Positions 24,358 to 33,966 of a DNA stretch of 64,000 nucleotides are shown here, one piece after another. Both the position numbers and the translations under genes were made by a program. How positions within the stretch are numbered: position 1 is the stretch's first letter; each line of letters begins with the position of its first letter. The notes below the pieces were generated by a model, which was given only the letters and a program-made list of their open reading frames with translations, ran no database searches and was not told the origin of the DNA. Source of the stretch: Arthrospiribacter ruber (GTDB lineage: Bacteria; Bacteroidota; Bacteroidia; Cytophagales; Cyclobacteriaceae); assembly GCF_019343195.1 (NCBI RefSeq), contig NZ_RPHB01000003.1:434001-498000 (forward strand), written 5' to 3'.

Positions 24358-25485
24358 TCAAGCGACAAATAAGGATGCGGCAATACCATCTGCGAGAAAT
24401 CTTCCCTTTTTCTTCAAAACAATCTTTTCCCGGTCTACTGAAATCAATCCTTGGTTATCCAGTTCTTTCAAAACCGAACCTTGCAATTCCAGAAGGTCCA
24501 CCTTAAAGGCAGACTTGACATAGCTTAAGTCTATTCCCCAAATCGTCCTCAAAGAAGTGAGTATGTATTCATTACAGATATCCAATCCTTCGAGATTTTC
24601 GATTTCAAAAGGGCTTAAACCGGATTTCAGTTTTTTGATATAGACGGGGTTATTGGCAATATTGGAGCCCCTTAATTTACCATCATAGGAATGTGCTCCA
24701 GGCCCTACGCCTAGGTAAGGCTTGTTTTTCCAGTAGTTGGAATTGTGGAGGGAAAAATGGTTTTCTTTTCCAAAGTTGGAAATTTCATATTGTATATAGC
24801 CTGTGTCAGTACATCGCTCCATGAGGGTTTCAAACTGCTCTGCTACAAAATCTTCATCTGCTTCTAGAAATTTGCCTTTTTCCTTCCAGTTCCCCAGGGC
24901 AGTCTTTGGTTCTACAGTAAGGGCATAGCTGCTGATATGCCCAGGATCGAGCCTAAGTGCTGTTTCCAAATCCCTATTCCAAATGCTGTGGTCCGGATGC
25001 GGGAATCCATAAATAAGGTCAATGGAAAGTTTGTCAAATCCGGCAGATTTGGCCAAATCTATTGCTTTTAGCGATTCTTGGGCATTGTGGGCACGGTTAT
25101 AAAACTCCAGGACTTTCTGGTCAAAGCTTTGAATTCCGATACTCAGCCTATTAAAGCCCATGGCTTTCCAATCAAGAAGCTTTTGGGGATTAAGATCGTC
25201 AGGATTAGCTTCTAAGGTAAGTTCTTGGATTTTGGTATCGAAATTTTTGTGAATACTGCCCAGAATTTTATCCAGATCCACAGATGATAAAATAGAAGGA
25301 GTACCGCCTCCGAAATAGACGGTTTCTATCTCAGGATCTGATGATAGGAAGTTTTTTCTGGATTCCAGTTCCAGACATATTGTGTCCACCATTTCCTCCC
25401 TAAGCCGCAGATTGGTGCTAAAATGAAAATCGCAATAGTGACAAGCCTGTTTACAAAAAGGGATATGGATATAGATGCCGGACAA
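24358..25485 (-). CDS. hemW: HemW-type radical SAM heme chaperone
   Basis: This radical SAM protein of 375 residues begins MSGIYIHIPFC, the HemW signature, with cluster cysteines C11, C15 and C18 (CxxxCxxC; CKQACHYC). YFGGGTPS, a SAM-binding GGE-equivalent, and SIGIQSFD follow. It was long annotated as oxygen-independent coproporphyrinogen oxidase, but HemW acts in heme delivery to respiratory proteins; it lacks the extra N-terminal residues of HemN. The start codon is TTG at 25485, fixed by the conserved N-terminus. It probably forms a unit with the DUF721 gene. A -7-like TATCTTTG is at 25512-25505. Confidence 0.9.
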   Translation of the reverse strand: MSGIYIHIPFCKQACHYCDFHFSTNLRLREEMVDTICLELESRKNFLSSDPEIETVYFGGGTPSILSSVDLDKILGSIHKNFDTKIQELTLEANPDDLNPQKLLDWKAMGFNRLSIGIQSFDQKVLEFYNRAHNAQESLKAIDLAKSAGFDKLSIDLIYGFPHPDHSIWNRDLETALRLDPGHISSYALTVEPKTALGNWKEKGKFLEADEDFVAEQFETLMERCTDTGYIQYEISNFGKENHFSLHNSNYWKNKPYLGVGPGAHSYDGKLRGSNIANNPVYIKKLKSGLSPFEIENLEGLDICNEYILTSLRTIWGIDLSYVKSAFKVDLLELQGSVLKELDNQGLISVDREKIVLKKKGRFLADGIAASLFVA

Positions 25486-25504
25486 TTTTTATACTTTTAG
25501 CCCA

Positions 25505-25512
25505 CAAAGATA
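25505..25512 (-). promoter_or_regulatory. Candidate -7 element of hemW
   Basis: TATCTTTG on the minus strand matches TAnnTTTG and lies 19 bases before the TTG start of hemW. No good -33 TTG is seen. Confidence 0.35.
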
Positions 25513-25533
25513 AAAGAAACCAGAGAGCTTGCT

Positions 25534-27240
25534 TTGAAAATTTTATTTACCACCATATTGCTGCTCATTCAATTCAACCTGCTGGCTCAGGATAGGCTGT
25601 GGGTTAAATATCAGGTTAGTGGTGATCTGTCCAGGCAAGACACACTGACATTGGGCAGCGAGCATGAGTTGGAGCAGTTCCAAGCGGAGCTTTTGGGAGA
25701 ATTGCATCAAATGGGTTTCCTTATTCCCCAGCTTGCCAAAGAAGCTGTAGGCAAGGACTCTACCATATTATTTATACAAACCGGCAAGAAATATGAGTGG
25801 TACCAACTGAACCAAGGGAATTTAGAAGATGCGCTCTTGGTCAAGGCTGGGGTGGACGCCCGCTTGTTTGCCAAAAGGCAATTTAATTATTCGGAGTTAA
25901 GCCGGGTTTTTGAAAGGGTCTTGGATGTTTCCGAAAATGAAGGTTTTCCTTTTGCTTCTGTAAAACTTGAAAATGTCACTGAAGAGGATCAGAAAATAGC
26001 AGCAGAACTTTTTTATGAGTCTGGACCATTCATCAGTTTTGACACTCTTAAAGTAACAGGCAATTCCAAGATCAATGAAAAATTTCTTTCCAAATACCTT
26101 CAGATCATGCCTGCTACTCCTTTTTCCCAAAAGAAAATCGACAATAGCATAAGGCAGATCAATGCGTTGCCTTATCTGCGCTGGGCAGGAGAGCCGGAGC
26201 TGAGCTTTCAAAACGAAGAGGCTACGCTATACCTGCCACTCGATGACCGTAAAATCAACTCTATCGATGGGATCATCGGTTTTCTTCCCAATGAACTCGA
26301 GGGTAGCGGACTATTGATCACTGGGCAATTTGATCTGCTATTGTACAATGTGGCAGGCCGGGGGCGAAACTATGAGCTGCACTGGCAAAGGTTCAACCAG
26401 TTTTCCCAGAGTTTACAGGTGTCTGCTTTAGAACCTTTGGTGTTGGGATCCAATCTGGATGTTCAGGCCTCTTTTTCTTTGCTAAAAGAGGACAGTACTT
26501 TTCTCAATCGGGATTTCAGATTGGATTTTGGATACAGGCTGGAAAGAGGAGGTTATCTTCGGTTTTTCACCAGACGTCAAGCGGGGGACTTATTGGGGGT
26601 GACTGAAAACATTAGGTTTCCGGAGGTGGGTGATTTTCGGTTCAACAATTATGGACTTGGATTCGAAAAGTCCTGGTTGGACGATATTTTTTTTCCGAGG
26701 AGAGGCACTTTTGGGAAGTTGGAGTTTGCCATTGGCAACAAAAACATCCTTTTGAATACTGCTTTGCCAGCTGAACTGTATGAGGATTTGGATCTCAGGA
26801 GTTTGCAATATTATGTTCAGGGCTCATTGGAAAAGTACATTTATAAAAATATCAATTGGGGTCTGTACAGCAGGCTTACCGGTGGGTTGATGGAAAACCC
26901 TAACCTTTTTGTCAATGACCTTTACAGACTCGGGGGGCTCCGAAGTATACGTGGCTTCAATGAAAACTTCTTTTTTGCCAATAATTATGTATATTTTAAT
27001 TTCGAGCCTAGGTATTACTTTGATACCTATTCATATTTTATGATTTTTGCGGATGTGGGAAGGCTTGAAAACAGGGTACAGGATTTGCCTGTGGATTTTC
27101 CTTATGCGTTAGGATTGGGATTTAGTCTGGAGACCGGTAATGGTATTTTCAATTTTATTTACGCATTAGGCGGATCCAATGCTCAGGATTTTGCGCTCAA
27201 CCTTTCCAAAATACATTTCGGCTACACCGGTAGATTTTAA
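25534..27240 (+). CDS. Omp85/BamA-TamA family outer-membrane barrel protein
   Basis: A 568-residue outer-membrane protein with a signal peptide (MKILFTTILLLIQFNLLA-Q). POTRA-like repeats are visible in about 100-225 (FDTLKVTGNSKINEKFL is the best preserved). A 16-strand-type barrel fills residues 240-568, with the Omp85 lid-loop motif in LRSIRGFNEN and a C-terminal aromatic residue (GYTGRF). It is shorter than BamA, with fewer POTRA domains, so it is more likely a TamA-like or lineage-specific member handling other cargo. The start is TTG at 25534. It sits 3 bases ahead of the DUF4271 gene, so the two are probably cotranscribed. Confidence 0.85.
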   Translation: MKILFTTILLLIQFNLLAQDRLWVKYQVSGDLSRQDTLTLGSEHELEQFQAELLGELHQMGFLIPQLAKEAVGKDSTILFIQTGKKYEWYQLNQGNLEDALLVKAGVDARLFAKRQFNYSELSRVFERVLDVSENEGFPFASVKLENVTEEDQKIAAELFYESGPFISFDTLKVTGNSKINEKFLSKYLQIMPATPFSQKKIDNSIRQINALPYLRWAGEPELSFQNEEATLYLPLDDRKINSIDGIIGFLPNELEGSGLLITGQFDLLLYNVAGRGRNYELHWQRFNQFSQSLQVSALEPLVLGSNLDVQASFSLLKEDSTFLNRDFRLDFGYRLERGGYLRFFTRRQAGDLLGVTENIRFPEVGDFRFNNYGLGFEKSWLDDIFFPRRGTFGKLEFAIGNKNILLNTALPAELYEDLDLRSLQYYVQGSLEKYIYKNINWGLYSRLTGGLMENPNLFVNDLYRLGGLRSIRGFNENFFFANNYVYFNFEPRYYFDTYSYFMIFADVGRLENRVQDLPVDFPYALGLGFSLETGNGIFNFIYALGGSNAQDFALNLSKIHFGYTGRF

Positions 27241-27243
27241 ATT

Positions 27244-28359
27244 ATGATAAAAAAGTACTCCTTATTAGCAATACTGGTATTTTTCAATTTTTACACTCAG
27301 GCTTTTTCCCAAGTCATTGAAAACTATGATTCCAGACTTTTTGAAAATCAGGAGAAAGGTTTGCTGAAACTTAACTATACTTCCCAAGTAACCTTGGATC
27401 TAGGTAATTTTCCTCAGAGTAGTATGCGCTTTGCTGTGCCGGGCGGAACTTCTGTCTTCATGAATGACAAGTTGTGGTTTTATGCTGAAGGGGATACAGT
27501 GGTAATAGAGCGCGTACAGGATTTGAAGGATTTTTTTGGAATTAAAAGCAATACAGATGTAGAATTTATAGCACTCTCGGCGGTCAACCGCCTTTCGGAT
27601 CTTTCAGTAAAAAAGGGGTATTTCGATCAGTTGGCTACTGAGGATATACCAAATGACACAGATGTATTGGACCTTGGAAAAAGGAAATCCAGTTCTTTTG
27701 GAGATTTTTACCTAAGTGGTTTGGTGATCATTTTGTTTTTGGTGGCTATATTCAAATTGATATTTCCTGTAGTGTTGAAGTTTTTTATTTCACCAAAGAC
27801 GCTGGTGACCGGGGAGGATTTTTCGGAGGCGGGGATATTCCAGAAGTTTTTTTCCATCGATGTGATATTTTATCTTTTGATGTTGAGCCTTTTGTTGATG
27901 TTGAATATTTCATTGGCGGCCTATGTGATGGAAGTTCCTATCTATACAAAAGTTACTGCTGGAGGGCTTAATAGTCTATTTTTTTACTGGATACTCGGTG
28001 CGGCTGCCATTGTTTTACTTTTTATATTGAAATTTATTTTTCTAAAAAGTATGGTAGCAGTTTTTGATTTAGGCAAATATGAGTTCAGTCATTTCTTCTA
28101 TTTATTGAGGCTGCTTTCCTTGTCTTTGTTCATGGTGACTTTGATTGTGACCTATTTTTTTATTAATGACCAATCGCTTATTTTAGAGGTAGTTAGGAGT
28201 ATGTCATGGGTGTTTTTTTGGGTGTATTTGGTAGGTATAGCATATTTATTTATAATTCTTGTAAATAGGGTTCCCTTTAAAAATTACCATTTATTTGCTT
28301 ACATTTGCACCGCAGAACTGATTCCATTTCTCGTTATAGCCAAATTGATAATGGGTTGA
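27244..28359 (+). CDS. DUF4271-family membrane protein
   Basis: 371 residues: a signal peptide (1-22), a periplasmic region of about 130 residues, then six or so membrane segments (about 155-370), with the family's usual spread of Phe and Leu. DUF4271 is confined to Bacteroidota and has no assigned function. In many genomes it lies directly before hemD, as here (38 bases). The gene begins 3 bases after the Omp85-family gene. A link to the envelope or to heme biosynthesis is suggested by position only. Confidence 0.82.
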   Translation: MIKKYSLLAILVFFNFYTQAFSQVIENYDSRLFENQEKGLLKLNYTSQVTLDLGNFPQSSMRFAVPGGTSVFMNDKLWFYAEGDTVVIERVQDLKDFFGIKSNTDVEFIALSAVNRLSDLSVKKGYFDQLATEDIPNDTDVLDLGKRKSSSFGDFYLSGLVIILFLVAIFKLIFPVVLKFFISPKTLVTGEDFSEAGIFQKFFSIDVIFYLLMLSLLLMLNISLAAYVMEVPIYTKVTAGGLNSLFFYWILGAAAIVLLFILKFIFLKSMVAVFDLGKYEFSHFFYLLRLLSLSLFMVTLIVTYFFINDQSLILEVVRSMSWVFFWVYLVGIAYLFIILVNRVPFKNYHLFAYICTAELIPFLVIAKLIMG

Positions 28360-28396
28360 TCAGTGATTAAAAAATTTTAAGGAGAAGATTAAGAAC

Positions 28397-29176
28397 ATGA
28401 GTAAAGTTACCAAAGACAGACTTAATCCGGTAAAAAGCATTTTGGTTTCCCAGCCAAAGCCTAGCGATCCAAATTCACCCTATTTCCAGTTAGCTGAAAA
28501 ATACAATCTAAAAATTGACTTCAGGCAATTTATAGAAGTGCAGGCAGTATCGGTTAAGGATTTCAGAAAGCAGAAGATTGATATCCTTAAGCATACTGCA
28601 GTTATTTTTACAAGCAGAAATGCTATAGACCACTTCTTTACTATATGCAAAGAATTGAAAATAGAAATGCCTGCTGACATGAAGTATTTCTGTATTTCGG
28701 ATCAGACAGCCCACTATTTGCAAAAATATATTGTAATCAGAAAAAGGAAGCTTTTTGTGGGTCAAAAAACAGCATCTGATTTATTTGATTATTTCAAGAA
28801 GCACAAAGGAGAGAAATACCTTTTTCCGTGTTCAGACATCAGAAAAGATGAAATACCCAATTATCTGACCAAATCCAATATTGAATTTACCGAGGCTATC
28901 ATTTATCATACTGTTGCTGCGGATCTTTCAGACCTTAGGGATATCAAGTATGATGTTTTGGCTTTTTTTAGTCCATCCGGTATCAAATCCCTGAAGCAGA
29001 ACTTCCCTGATTTCAAGCAAAATGAAACCAGAATAGCAGCTTTTGGACCAACTACCGCTCAGGAAGTTAGAGATCAGGAATTGATTTTGGACATTGAAGC
29101 CCCTATGCCAAACGCTCCCAGTATGACCGGCGCATTGGAACTTTACATAAAAAAGGCAAATAATTTAGGAGATTGA
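28397..29176 (+). CDS. hemD: Uroporphyrinogen-III synthase
   Basis: HemD closes and inverts ring D of hydroxymethylbilane to give uroporphyrinogen III, the branch point of heme, siroheme and cobalamin synthesis. The 259 residues show the two-lobed HemD plan: ILVSQPKP near the start, VIFTSRNAIDHFF (about 70-85), the hinge, then VLAFFSPSGIKSL (about 194-206) and IAAFGPTTAQEV. HemD sequences are weakly conserved, so the assignment relies on this spread of motifs and on the DUF4271-hemD neighbourhood. The extra N-terminal lysine-rich 15 residues are usual in Bacteroidota. RBS-like AAGGAGA lies 17 bases upstream. Confidence 0.85.
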   Translation: MSKVTKDRLNPVKSILVSQPKPSDPNSPYFQLAEKYNLKIDFRQFIEVQAVSVKDFRKQKIDILKHTAVIFTSRNAIDHFFTICKELKIEMPADMKYFCISDQTAHYLQKYIVIRKRKLFVGQKTASDLFDYFKKHKGEKYLFPCSDIRKDEIPNYLTKSNIEFTEAIIYHTVAADLSDLRDIKYDVLAFFSPSGIKSLKQNFPDFKQNETRIAAFGPTTAQEVRDQELILDIEAPMPNAPSMTGALELYIKKANNLGD

Positions 29177-29242
29177 TAATCTTTTATGGTCTTTTTCAGT
29201 TTTAATGTGTAGAATAGGGTTGTCATTAAGAACTTCATTTGC

Positions 29243-30220
29243 ATGATAGAGCTGAGATTTTCTAAGGTTGTCTTCGTAACATTAGTTTTTTGCGGGATAT
29301 TTTCGGTTTCAAGGGTATCTGCTCAGCAAGATCCCCAGTTTACCCAATACATGTATAATGGGTTGTTTTACAATCCTGCTTTTGCCGGAAAAGAATCCGG
29401 ATACAGGTTTGCTGCTTTGCACAGGACCCAATGGATGAACTACCAGGGTACAGGCGGTTCGGCTCCGGTGACCCAATTGATTACAGCAAGTGGCAGATTA
29501 GAGGATTATAACCTTGGCTATGGTATTTCCTTTATCAATGACAATATCGGAGCCACCAACAATCAGGAAATAAATTTATCCCTCGCCTATCACAGAAATC
29601 TTAGGAGAGGGATTTTAAGTATAGGGGCTTCCGGAGGGGTTTTTTCCAGTACTTTAAAATATGATGAGCTTGTCACTATAATCCCAGATCCTAACCTACC
29701 TGCTGATGGTAGGGAAACCCAGATCAATTTTAATGTAGGTTTTGGAGCCATTTACGATCGGGGCAATTATTATGTGGGTTTAAGTAGTAGACACCTTAAC
29801 CAGCCCAGTTTTGATTTCGGTGTGGATGAGCCTGGGTTTGACAATCAACTCAAAAACCACAGTTATTTGACTTTTGGTTACAGGATCAAGACTTTTGCGA
29901 TGTGGGAATTTGAGCCAAGTTTTTTATTAAAAACAGTTTCATTTAATAATTTTTCATATGACCTGAGCGTTATAGCGACACATAATCAAAAAATAAGTGG
30001 AGGTTTGGCCTTTCGCGGTGAAGAATCGGTATCATTATTGTTAGGCTACAGCATCTTGAGAGACAATTCACTTAGAATAGGTTACGCGTTCGACCTGGTG
30101 GTCGGAGGACTGGAAGCCAAATCACCTACGAGTCACGAGTTTATGTTGACTTACAATTTGGTACCGGTCAGTAGGGAATTTGAGAGAGTGATCCAAAGGA
30201 CGCCAAGATTTAGGTTTTAA
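29243..30220 (+). CDS. PorP/SprF-family type IX secretion outer-membrane protein
   Basis: 325 residues with a signal peptide (cleavage near VSA-QQ) and the family opening QQDPQFTQYMYNGLFYNPAFAG, followed by a beta-barrel. PorP/SprF proteins help secretion or anchoring of type IX substrates such as adhesins, usually as partners of particular cargo proteins. One member is typically encoded just ahead of gldK, as here (about 130 bases), so this is probably the core PorP rather than a SprB-specific SprF. No large cargo protein is next to it. Confidence 0.9.
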   Translation: MIELRFSKVVFVTLVFCGIFSVSRVSAQQDPQFTQYMYNGLFYNPAFAGKESGYRFAALHRTQWMNYQGTGGSAPVTQLITASGRLEDYNLGYGISFINDNIGATNNQEINLSLAYHRNLRRGILSIGASGGVFSSTLKYDELVTIIPDPNLPADGRETQINFNVGFGAIYDRGNYYVGLSSRHLNQPSFDFGVDEPGFDNQLKNHSYLTFGYRIKTFAMWEFEPSFLLKTVSFNNFSYDLSVIATHNQKISGGLAFRGEESVSLLLGYSILRDNSLRIGYAFDLVVGGLEAKSPTSHEFMLTYNLVPVSREFERVIQRTPRFRF

Positions 30221-30349
30221 AAATATTATAGGAAAAATGACAATTAGCTTGTGTAATTCTTATATTTTCCTTTAAATTTCGCTTTCGTAGACAAACAATT
30301 ATGTGCAGTTATCTACATAACTTAATAAGTGTATTTTATGTATAATAAA

Positions 30350-31432
30350 ATGAATTCTCGGATTTTCCCCCTTATTACGGCCGTTTTATTGGCTGGTATC
30401 TTGCAGGGATGCGGCCTGTTTGGAAAGAGGGGAAGTGCAAGTGAAAAAGACAACAGAAGAGGGGAGGTAACAGGCGTTCCCAAAAGGGCCAACTGGCAAC
30501 AGAATCTTCCTGTTGATATGGTTGCTATCAAAGCGGGTACTTTTTGGATGGGCCAGGCAGATGAAGATATTGCACATACTCAGTCGTCTTTCAACAAGCA
30601 GATTACTATATCTGAATTTTATATGGACAAATACGAGGTGTCCAATAATAAATACAGACAGTTTTTGGAAGCAGTAAGGTTAGGAGAATACGATTATGGT
30701 ACCCCTACCACTTTGAAAGAGCCACCTTCATTTAACCTTGATGAAGTTTTGCCTGATACTACAGTTTGGTCTACGAGTTTTTCTTATCACTATGGTGATC
30801 CGTTAATGGAATTTTACTTTGATCATCCCGCATTTGATAACTATCCTGTAGTCGGAATCAGTTGGGATCAAGCCCAAATGTATTGCGAATGGAGAACCTA
30901 CCACATGAGGGCCAATGATAGGTCCGACTTTGACATGCCAGCATTTAGACTTCCTTCAGAAGCGGAATGGGAGTATGCTGCCAAAGGTGGTAAAGATGTA
31001 GCAAAATATCCTTGGGGAGGCCCATACATCAAAAACAAAAGAGGTTGTCTTATGGCCAATTTCAAGCCAGGTAGAGGTAACTATATAGATGACGGATTTG
31101 CCTACACTGCACCGGTCGATGTGTTTGCTCCGAATGGATTTGGACTTTACAACATGTCAGGTAATGTTGCCGAATGGGTTTTGGATGCTTACAATCCTGT
31201 AGCGAGTGCTATCACTTGGGATCTGGATCCTGTATATGATGATCCAAACGAAAAGAGAAAAATCATACGTGGAGGTTCTTGGAAAGATATCGCCCATTAT
31301 CTGGAGACCAGTACCAGGACATACGAATACCAAGATGTAAAAGCTGCACACATTGGCTTTAGGACAGCAATGACGTTTATAGGTAGATCAGGATCTATGG
31401 ATGTCAACAACAACAGAAGAAGAAGAAGATAA
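30350..31432 (+). CDS. gldK: Gliding motility/type IX secretion lipoprotein GldK
   Basis: GldK (PorK in Porphyromonas) is a lipoprotein that with GldN forms the periplasmic ring of the type IX secretion system at the outer membrane. The protein has a lipobox LAGILQGC, then a formylglycine-enzyme-like (SUMF1) fold: VAIKAGTFWMG, PVVGISWDQAQMYCEW, RLPSEAEWEYAAKGG, NMSGNVAEW, IIRGGSWKD. This fold is structural here, not catalytic. Three in-frame starts exist (GTG 30329, ATG 30338, ATG 30350); I chose 30350 because MNSRIFPLITAVLLAG gives a normal-length signal peptide. It leads gldK-L-M-N. Confidence 0.93.
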   Translation: MNSRIFPLITAVLLAGILQGCGLFGKRGSASEKDNRRGEVTGVPKRANWQQNLPVDMVAIKAGTFWMGQADEDIAHTQSSFNKQITISEFYMDKYEVSNNKYRQFLEAVRLGEYDYGTPTTLKEPPSFNLDEVLPDTTVWSTSFSYHYGDPLMEFYFDHPAFDNYPVVGISWDQAQMYCEWRTYHMRANDRSDFDMPAFRLPSEAEWEYAAKGGKDVAKYPWGGPYIKNKRGCLMANFKPGRGNYIDDGFAYTAPVDVFAPNGFGLYNMSGNVAEWVLDAYNPVASAITWDLDPVYDDPNEKRKIIRGGSWKDIAHYLETSTRTYEYQDVKAAHIGFRTAMTFIGRSGSMDVNNNRRRRR

Positions 31433-31483
31433 ACTAAACACACAATTCAATAATTATCACTTAATCGCTCACGTCTAATTAAA

Positions 31484-32281
31484 ATGGCAAAGAACAATTC
31501 ATTCAAATACAAATTTTATGGCGATATCATGCCTAAAATTTATGGTATCGGTGCTTCTATCGTAATCTTGGGTGCGATGTTTAAAATTCTTGACTGGCAG
31601 GGAGCCAGCTTGATGATTGGAGTCGGCCTTACCACAGAAGCTCTGATTTTTTTCCTTTCTGCATTTGAACCAAAACAAGAAGAAATCGACTGGACGAAAG
31701 TATATCCAGAATTGGCTGGTGAGGAACCTACTTTAAAGAAGCCGGCTAAAGCAAATGTCAATGATGGAATTTCCCAAAAATTTGACGAAATGCTGACCAA
31801 TGCTAAAATTGGCCCTGAACTGTTTGACAGTTTGGGAAAAGGAATTCAAAACCTTGCTTCCTCTGCTGAAAAGATGGGTAAAATCTCTGATGCAGCCCTA
31901 GCTACCAATGAATATGCAGATAATGTAAAGTCTGCTTCTAAAACTTTGGTAGACATCAACCAATCTTATGGAAAAACTGCAGCTGCTCTTACTGAACTGT
32001 CGTCTGCATCAGAAGATGCGAAAGCATATCATGGCCAAGTGTTGGAAGTAACTAAAAATCTTTCAGCCCTAAATAATGTGTATGAAATGGAGCTTCAGGA
32101 TGCCCAAAGCCATTTGAAAACATTGAACAAATTCTATTCTAATGTCACTTCTGCTATGGAAGGTCTAGCTGAGGCCGGAAAAGAGACAGAAGCATTCAAG
32201 AATGAATTGGCCAAATTGAACCAAAACGTAAGTTCTTTGAATAAAATCTATGGCGGTATGCTAACAGCCATGAAAGGTTAA
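31484..32281 (+). CDS. gldL: Gliding motility/type IX secretion inner-membrane motor protein GldL
   Basis: GldL (PorL) forms with GldM the proton-driven rotary motor of the type IX system. The 265 residues begin with two membrane helices (about 17-37 and 42-62; GIGASIVILGAMFKI and SLMIGVGLTTEALIFFLSA). A functionally important glutamate in the second helix (TTEALIFF) is retained. A long coiled-coil cytoplasmic region follows, rich in Ala, Lys and Asn. It lies 51 bases after gldK and 39 before gldM. Confidence 0.95.
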   Translation: MAKNNSFKYKFYGDIMPKIYGIGASIVILGAMFKILDWQGASLMIGVGLTTEALIFFLSAFEPKQEEIDWTKVYPELAGEEPTLKKPAKANVNDGISQKFDEMLTNAKIGPELFDSLGKGIQNLASSAEKMGKISDAALATNEYADNVKSASKTLVDINQSYGKTAAALTELSSASEDAKAYHGQVLEVTKNLSALNNVYEMELQDAQSHLKTLNKFYSNVTSAMEGLAEAGKETEAFKNELAKLNQNVSSLNKIYGGMLTAMKG

Positions 32282-32320
32282 GCCAAATCAATAAAATGTT
32301 TAATCTTTTAGAATTGTAAA

Positions 32321-33922
32321 ATGGCAGGAGCTAAAGAGACACCTAGACAGCGGATGATTGGTATGATGTACCTGGTATTGACAGCGCTGCTGGCCTTACA
32401 GGTAAGTAACCAAATCCTTCAGAAGTTTGTATTGTTGAATGATGGACTGGAAAGAACGTCAAGAAACTTTATAGAAAAAAATGAATTTACCGTTTCCTCT
32501 ATCGCTAACACAGTAGAACAACAAGGAAACAATGAAAGGGATGTGCCTAAAGTGGCGGCAGCCCAAGAAGTAAGAAAAGCGAGTGCGGAAGTTTACAGCT
32601 ACCTCGAAGGTCTTAAGCAGGAGTTGATCACTGAATCAAATGCTAAGGATGATCAAGGAATGTATAAAACCTCCGCATTGAAAAATGTTGATGTTCCCGG
32701 TCAAATCTTTAACAATCAGAGAAAGGGATTTGAAATGCAGGACAGGTTGAATGCTTATCCAGATGAAATTTCAAGTATCCTCGCCTCTATAGGGATAGAG
32801 CTGCAGTTTGGTGATATTGCCAAAGATGCCAAGGACATAGAGATTTTCAAAAATGATTCGGAAGCCAGAAACAAGAACTTTGTGAATCTTAATTTTGTGA
32901 AATCGCCTGTTGGTGCAGTAATGGCTTTGATATCCCAATACCAAAACGAGGTACTTAATATTGAAGGTGAGGCACTTTCAGCCATTACAGGATCCATTGG
33001 TACTTTCTACTTCAAATCAGATGTATTTAAAGCGAGTGTTGCTGCAAATTCCAATGTAGTGGCTGCCGGTACCAAGTTTGAAGGTAACCTGTTCATCGCA
33101 TCTTCATCATCATCTGCACAACCCAAAATGGCAGTAAATGGCCGTGAAGTTCCTGTAGTAGATGGATTCGGTGAAATCAGCTTTACAGTACCTCCGGCAA
33201 GTCAATATGATGACAGAGGATTGGCAAGACAGGTATTGAAAGGTGAAATTACCGTAAATATCGCAGGAAAGGATTCTGTATTGAACGTGGACTATGAATA
33301 CTTCGTAGCACAGCCGGTTATCAGAGTGACTTCAGAAGTAGTGAATCAGCTTTATGCGGATTGCGCCAATGACCTTATGATTGATGTACCTGCGCTAGGT
33401 AACAACTATGCTCCTGATTTCTCTATCACGAATGGAAATATCATCAAAGGACAAAGACCAGGACAGGTTACTGTAATACCAGGTGCTTCTGGTAAGGTTA
33501 CCATTGGTGTAAGTAGTGGTGGAAATAAAATCGGTAACGTGGATTATGATATCAAGCCGGTTCCAGCGCCTACTATAAGAGCTTTCGATGGTAGAGGTCA
33601 AATCGATGTCAGCGTTGCATATCCTGCACCAGGTCCAGCTTCATTAGCTGTGAGAGCAGTACCAGAGCCTACTTTCGCCAGAACCATGGCCAGAGATTCC
33701 AACTTTGAAGTAACAGGTGGTGAAGTCATCTTACTTAGAAATGAAGTCCCTAGAGAGAGGGTAGCGATATCAGGAGAAAATGTGGCCATAAGGAATTTAT
33801 TGGCTGCTGCAAGAAGTGGAGATAACTTGGTGATCAGGGTTACGGAAGTGACTAGGACCAACTTCAGGGGCAATAAGATTAGAAATAACCAACCTGAAGT
33901 TATCAGGATTGCAATTAAATAA
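32321..33922 (+). CDS. gldM: Gliding motility/type IX secretion motor protein GldM
   Basis: GldM (PorM) spans the periplasm from its inner-membrane helix to the GldK/N ring and transmits motor torque. The 533 residues start with a short cytoplasmic tail and one membrane helix (about 13-32; MIGMMYLVLTALLALQVS). A helical domain to about 220 is followed by Ig-like domains (VNGREVPVVDGFGEISF and others) ending in IRNNQPEVIRIAIK. Length and order are normal for the family. Confidence 0.95.
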   Translation: MAGAKETPRQRMIGMMYLVLTALLALQVSNQILQKFVLLNDGLERTSRNFIEKNEFTVSSIANTVEQQGNNERDVPKVAAAQEVRKASAEVYSYLEGLKQELITESNAKDDQGMYKTSALKNVDVPGQIFNNQRKGFEMQDRLNAYPDEISSILASIGIELQFGDIAKDAKDIEIFKNDSEARNKNFVNLNFVKSPVGAVMALISQYQNEVLNIEGEALSAITGSIGTFYFKSDVFKASVAANSNVVAAGTKFEGNLFIASSSSSAQPKMAVNGREVPVVDGFGEISFTVPPASQYDDRGLARQVLKGEITVNIAGKDSVLNVDYEYFVAQPVIRVTSEVVNQLYADCANDLMIDVPALGNNYAPDFSITNGNIIKGQRPGQVTVIPGASGKVTIGVSSGGNKIGNVDYDIKPVPAPTIRAFDGRGQIDVSVAYPAPGPASLAVRAVPEPTFARTMARDSNFEVTGGEVILLRNEVPRERVAISGENVAIRNLLAAARSGDNLVIRVTEVTRTNFRGNKIRNNQPEVIRIAIK

Positions 33923-33966
33923 AACCTTTCTCGTTGTTATGACGGGATCACTAAATAGACTTAGCT

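Noticed and set aside
24358-25485. Oxygen-independent coproporphyrinogen III oxidase (HemN)
   Set aside because: The protein starts directly at the radical SAM strand and has only the three-cysteine motif, the HemW pattern, without the longer N-terminus of HemN.
30350-31432. Sulfatase-maturing formylglycine enzyme
   Set aside because: The SUMF1-like fold, the lipobox and the position ahead of gldL-M-N identify GldK, which uses the fold structurally.
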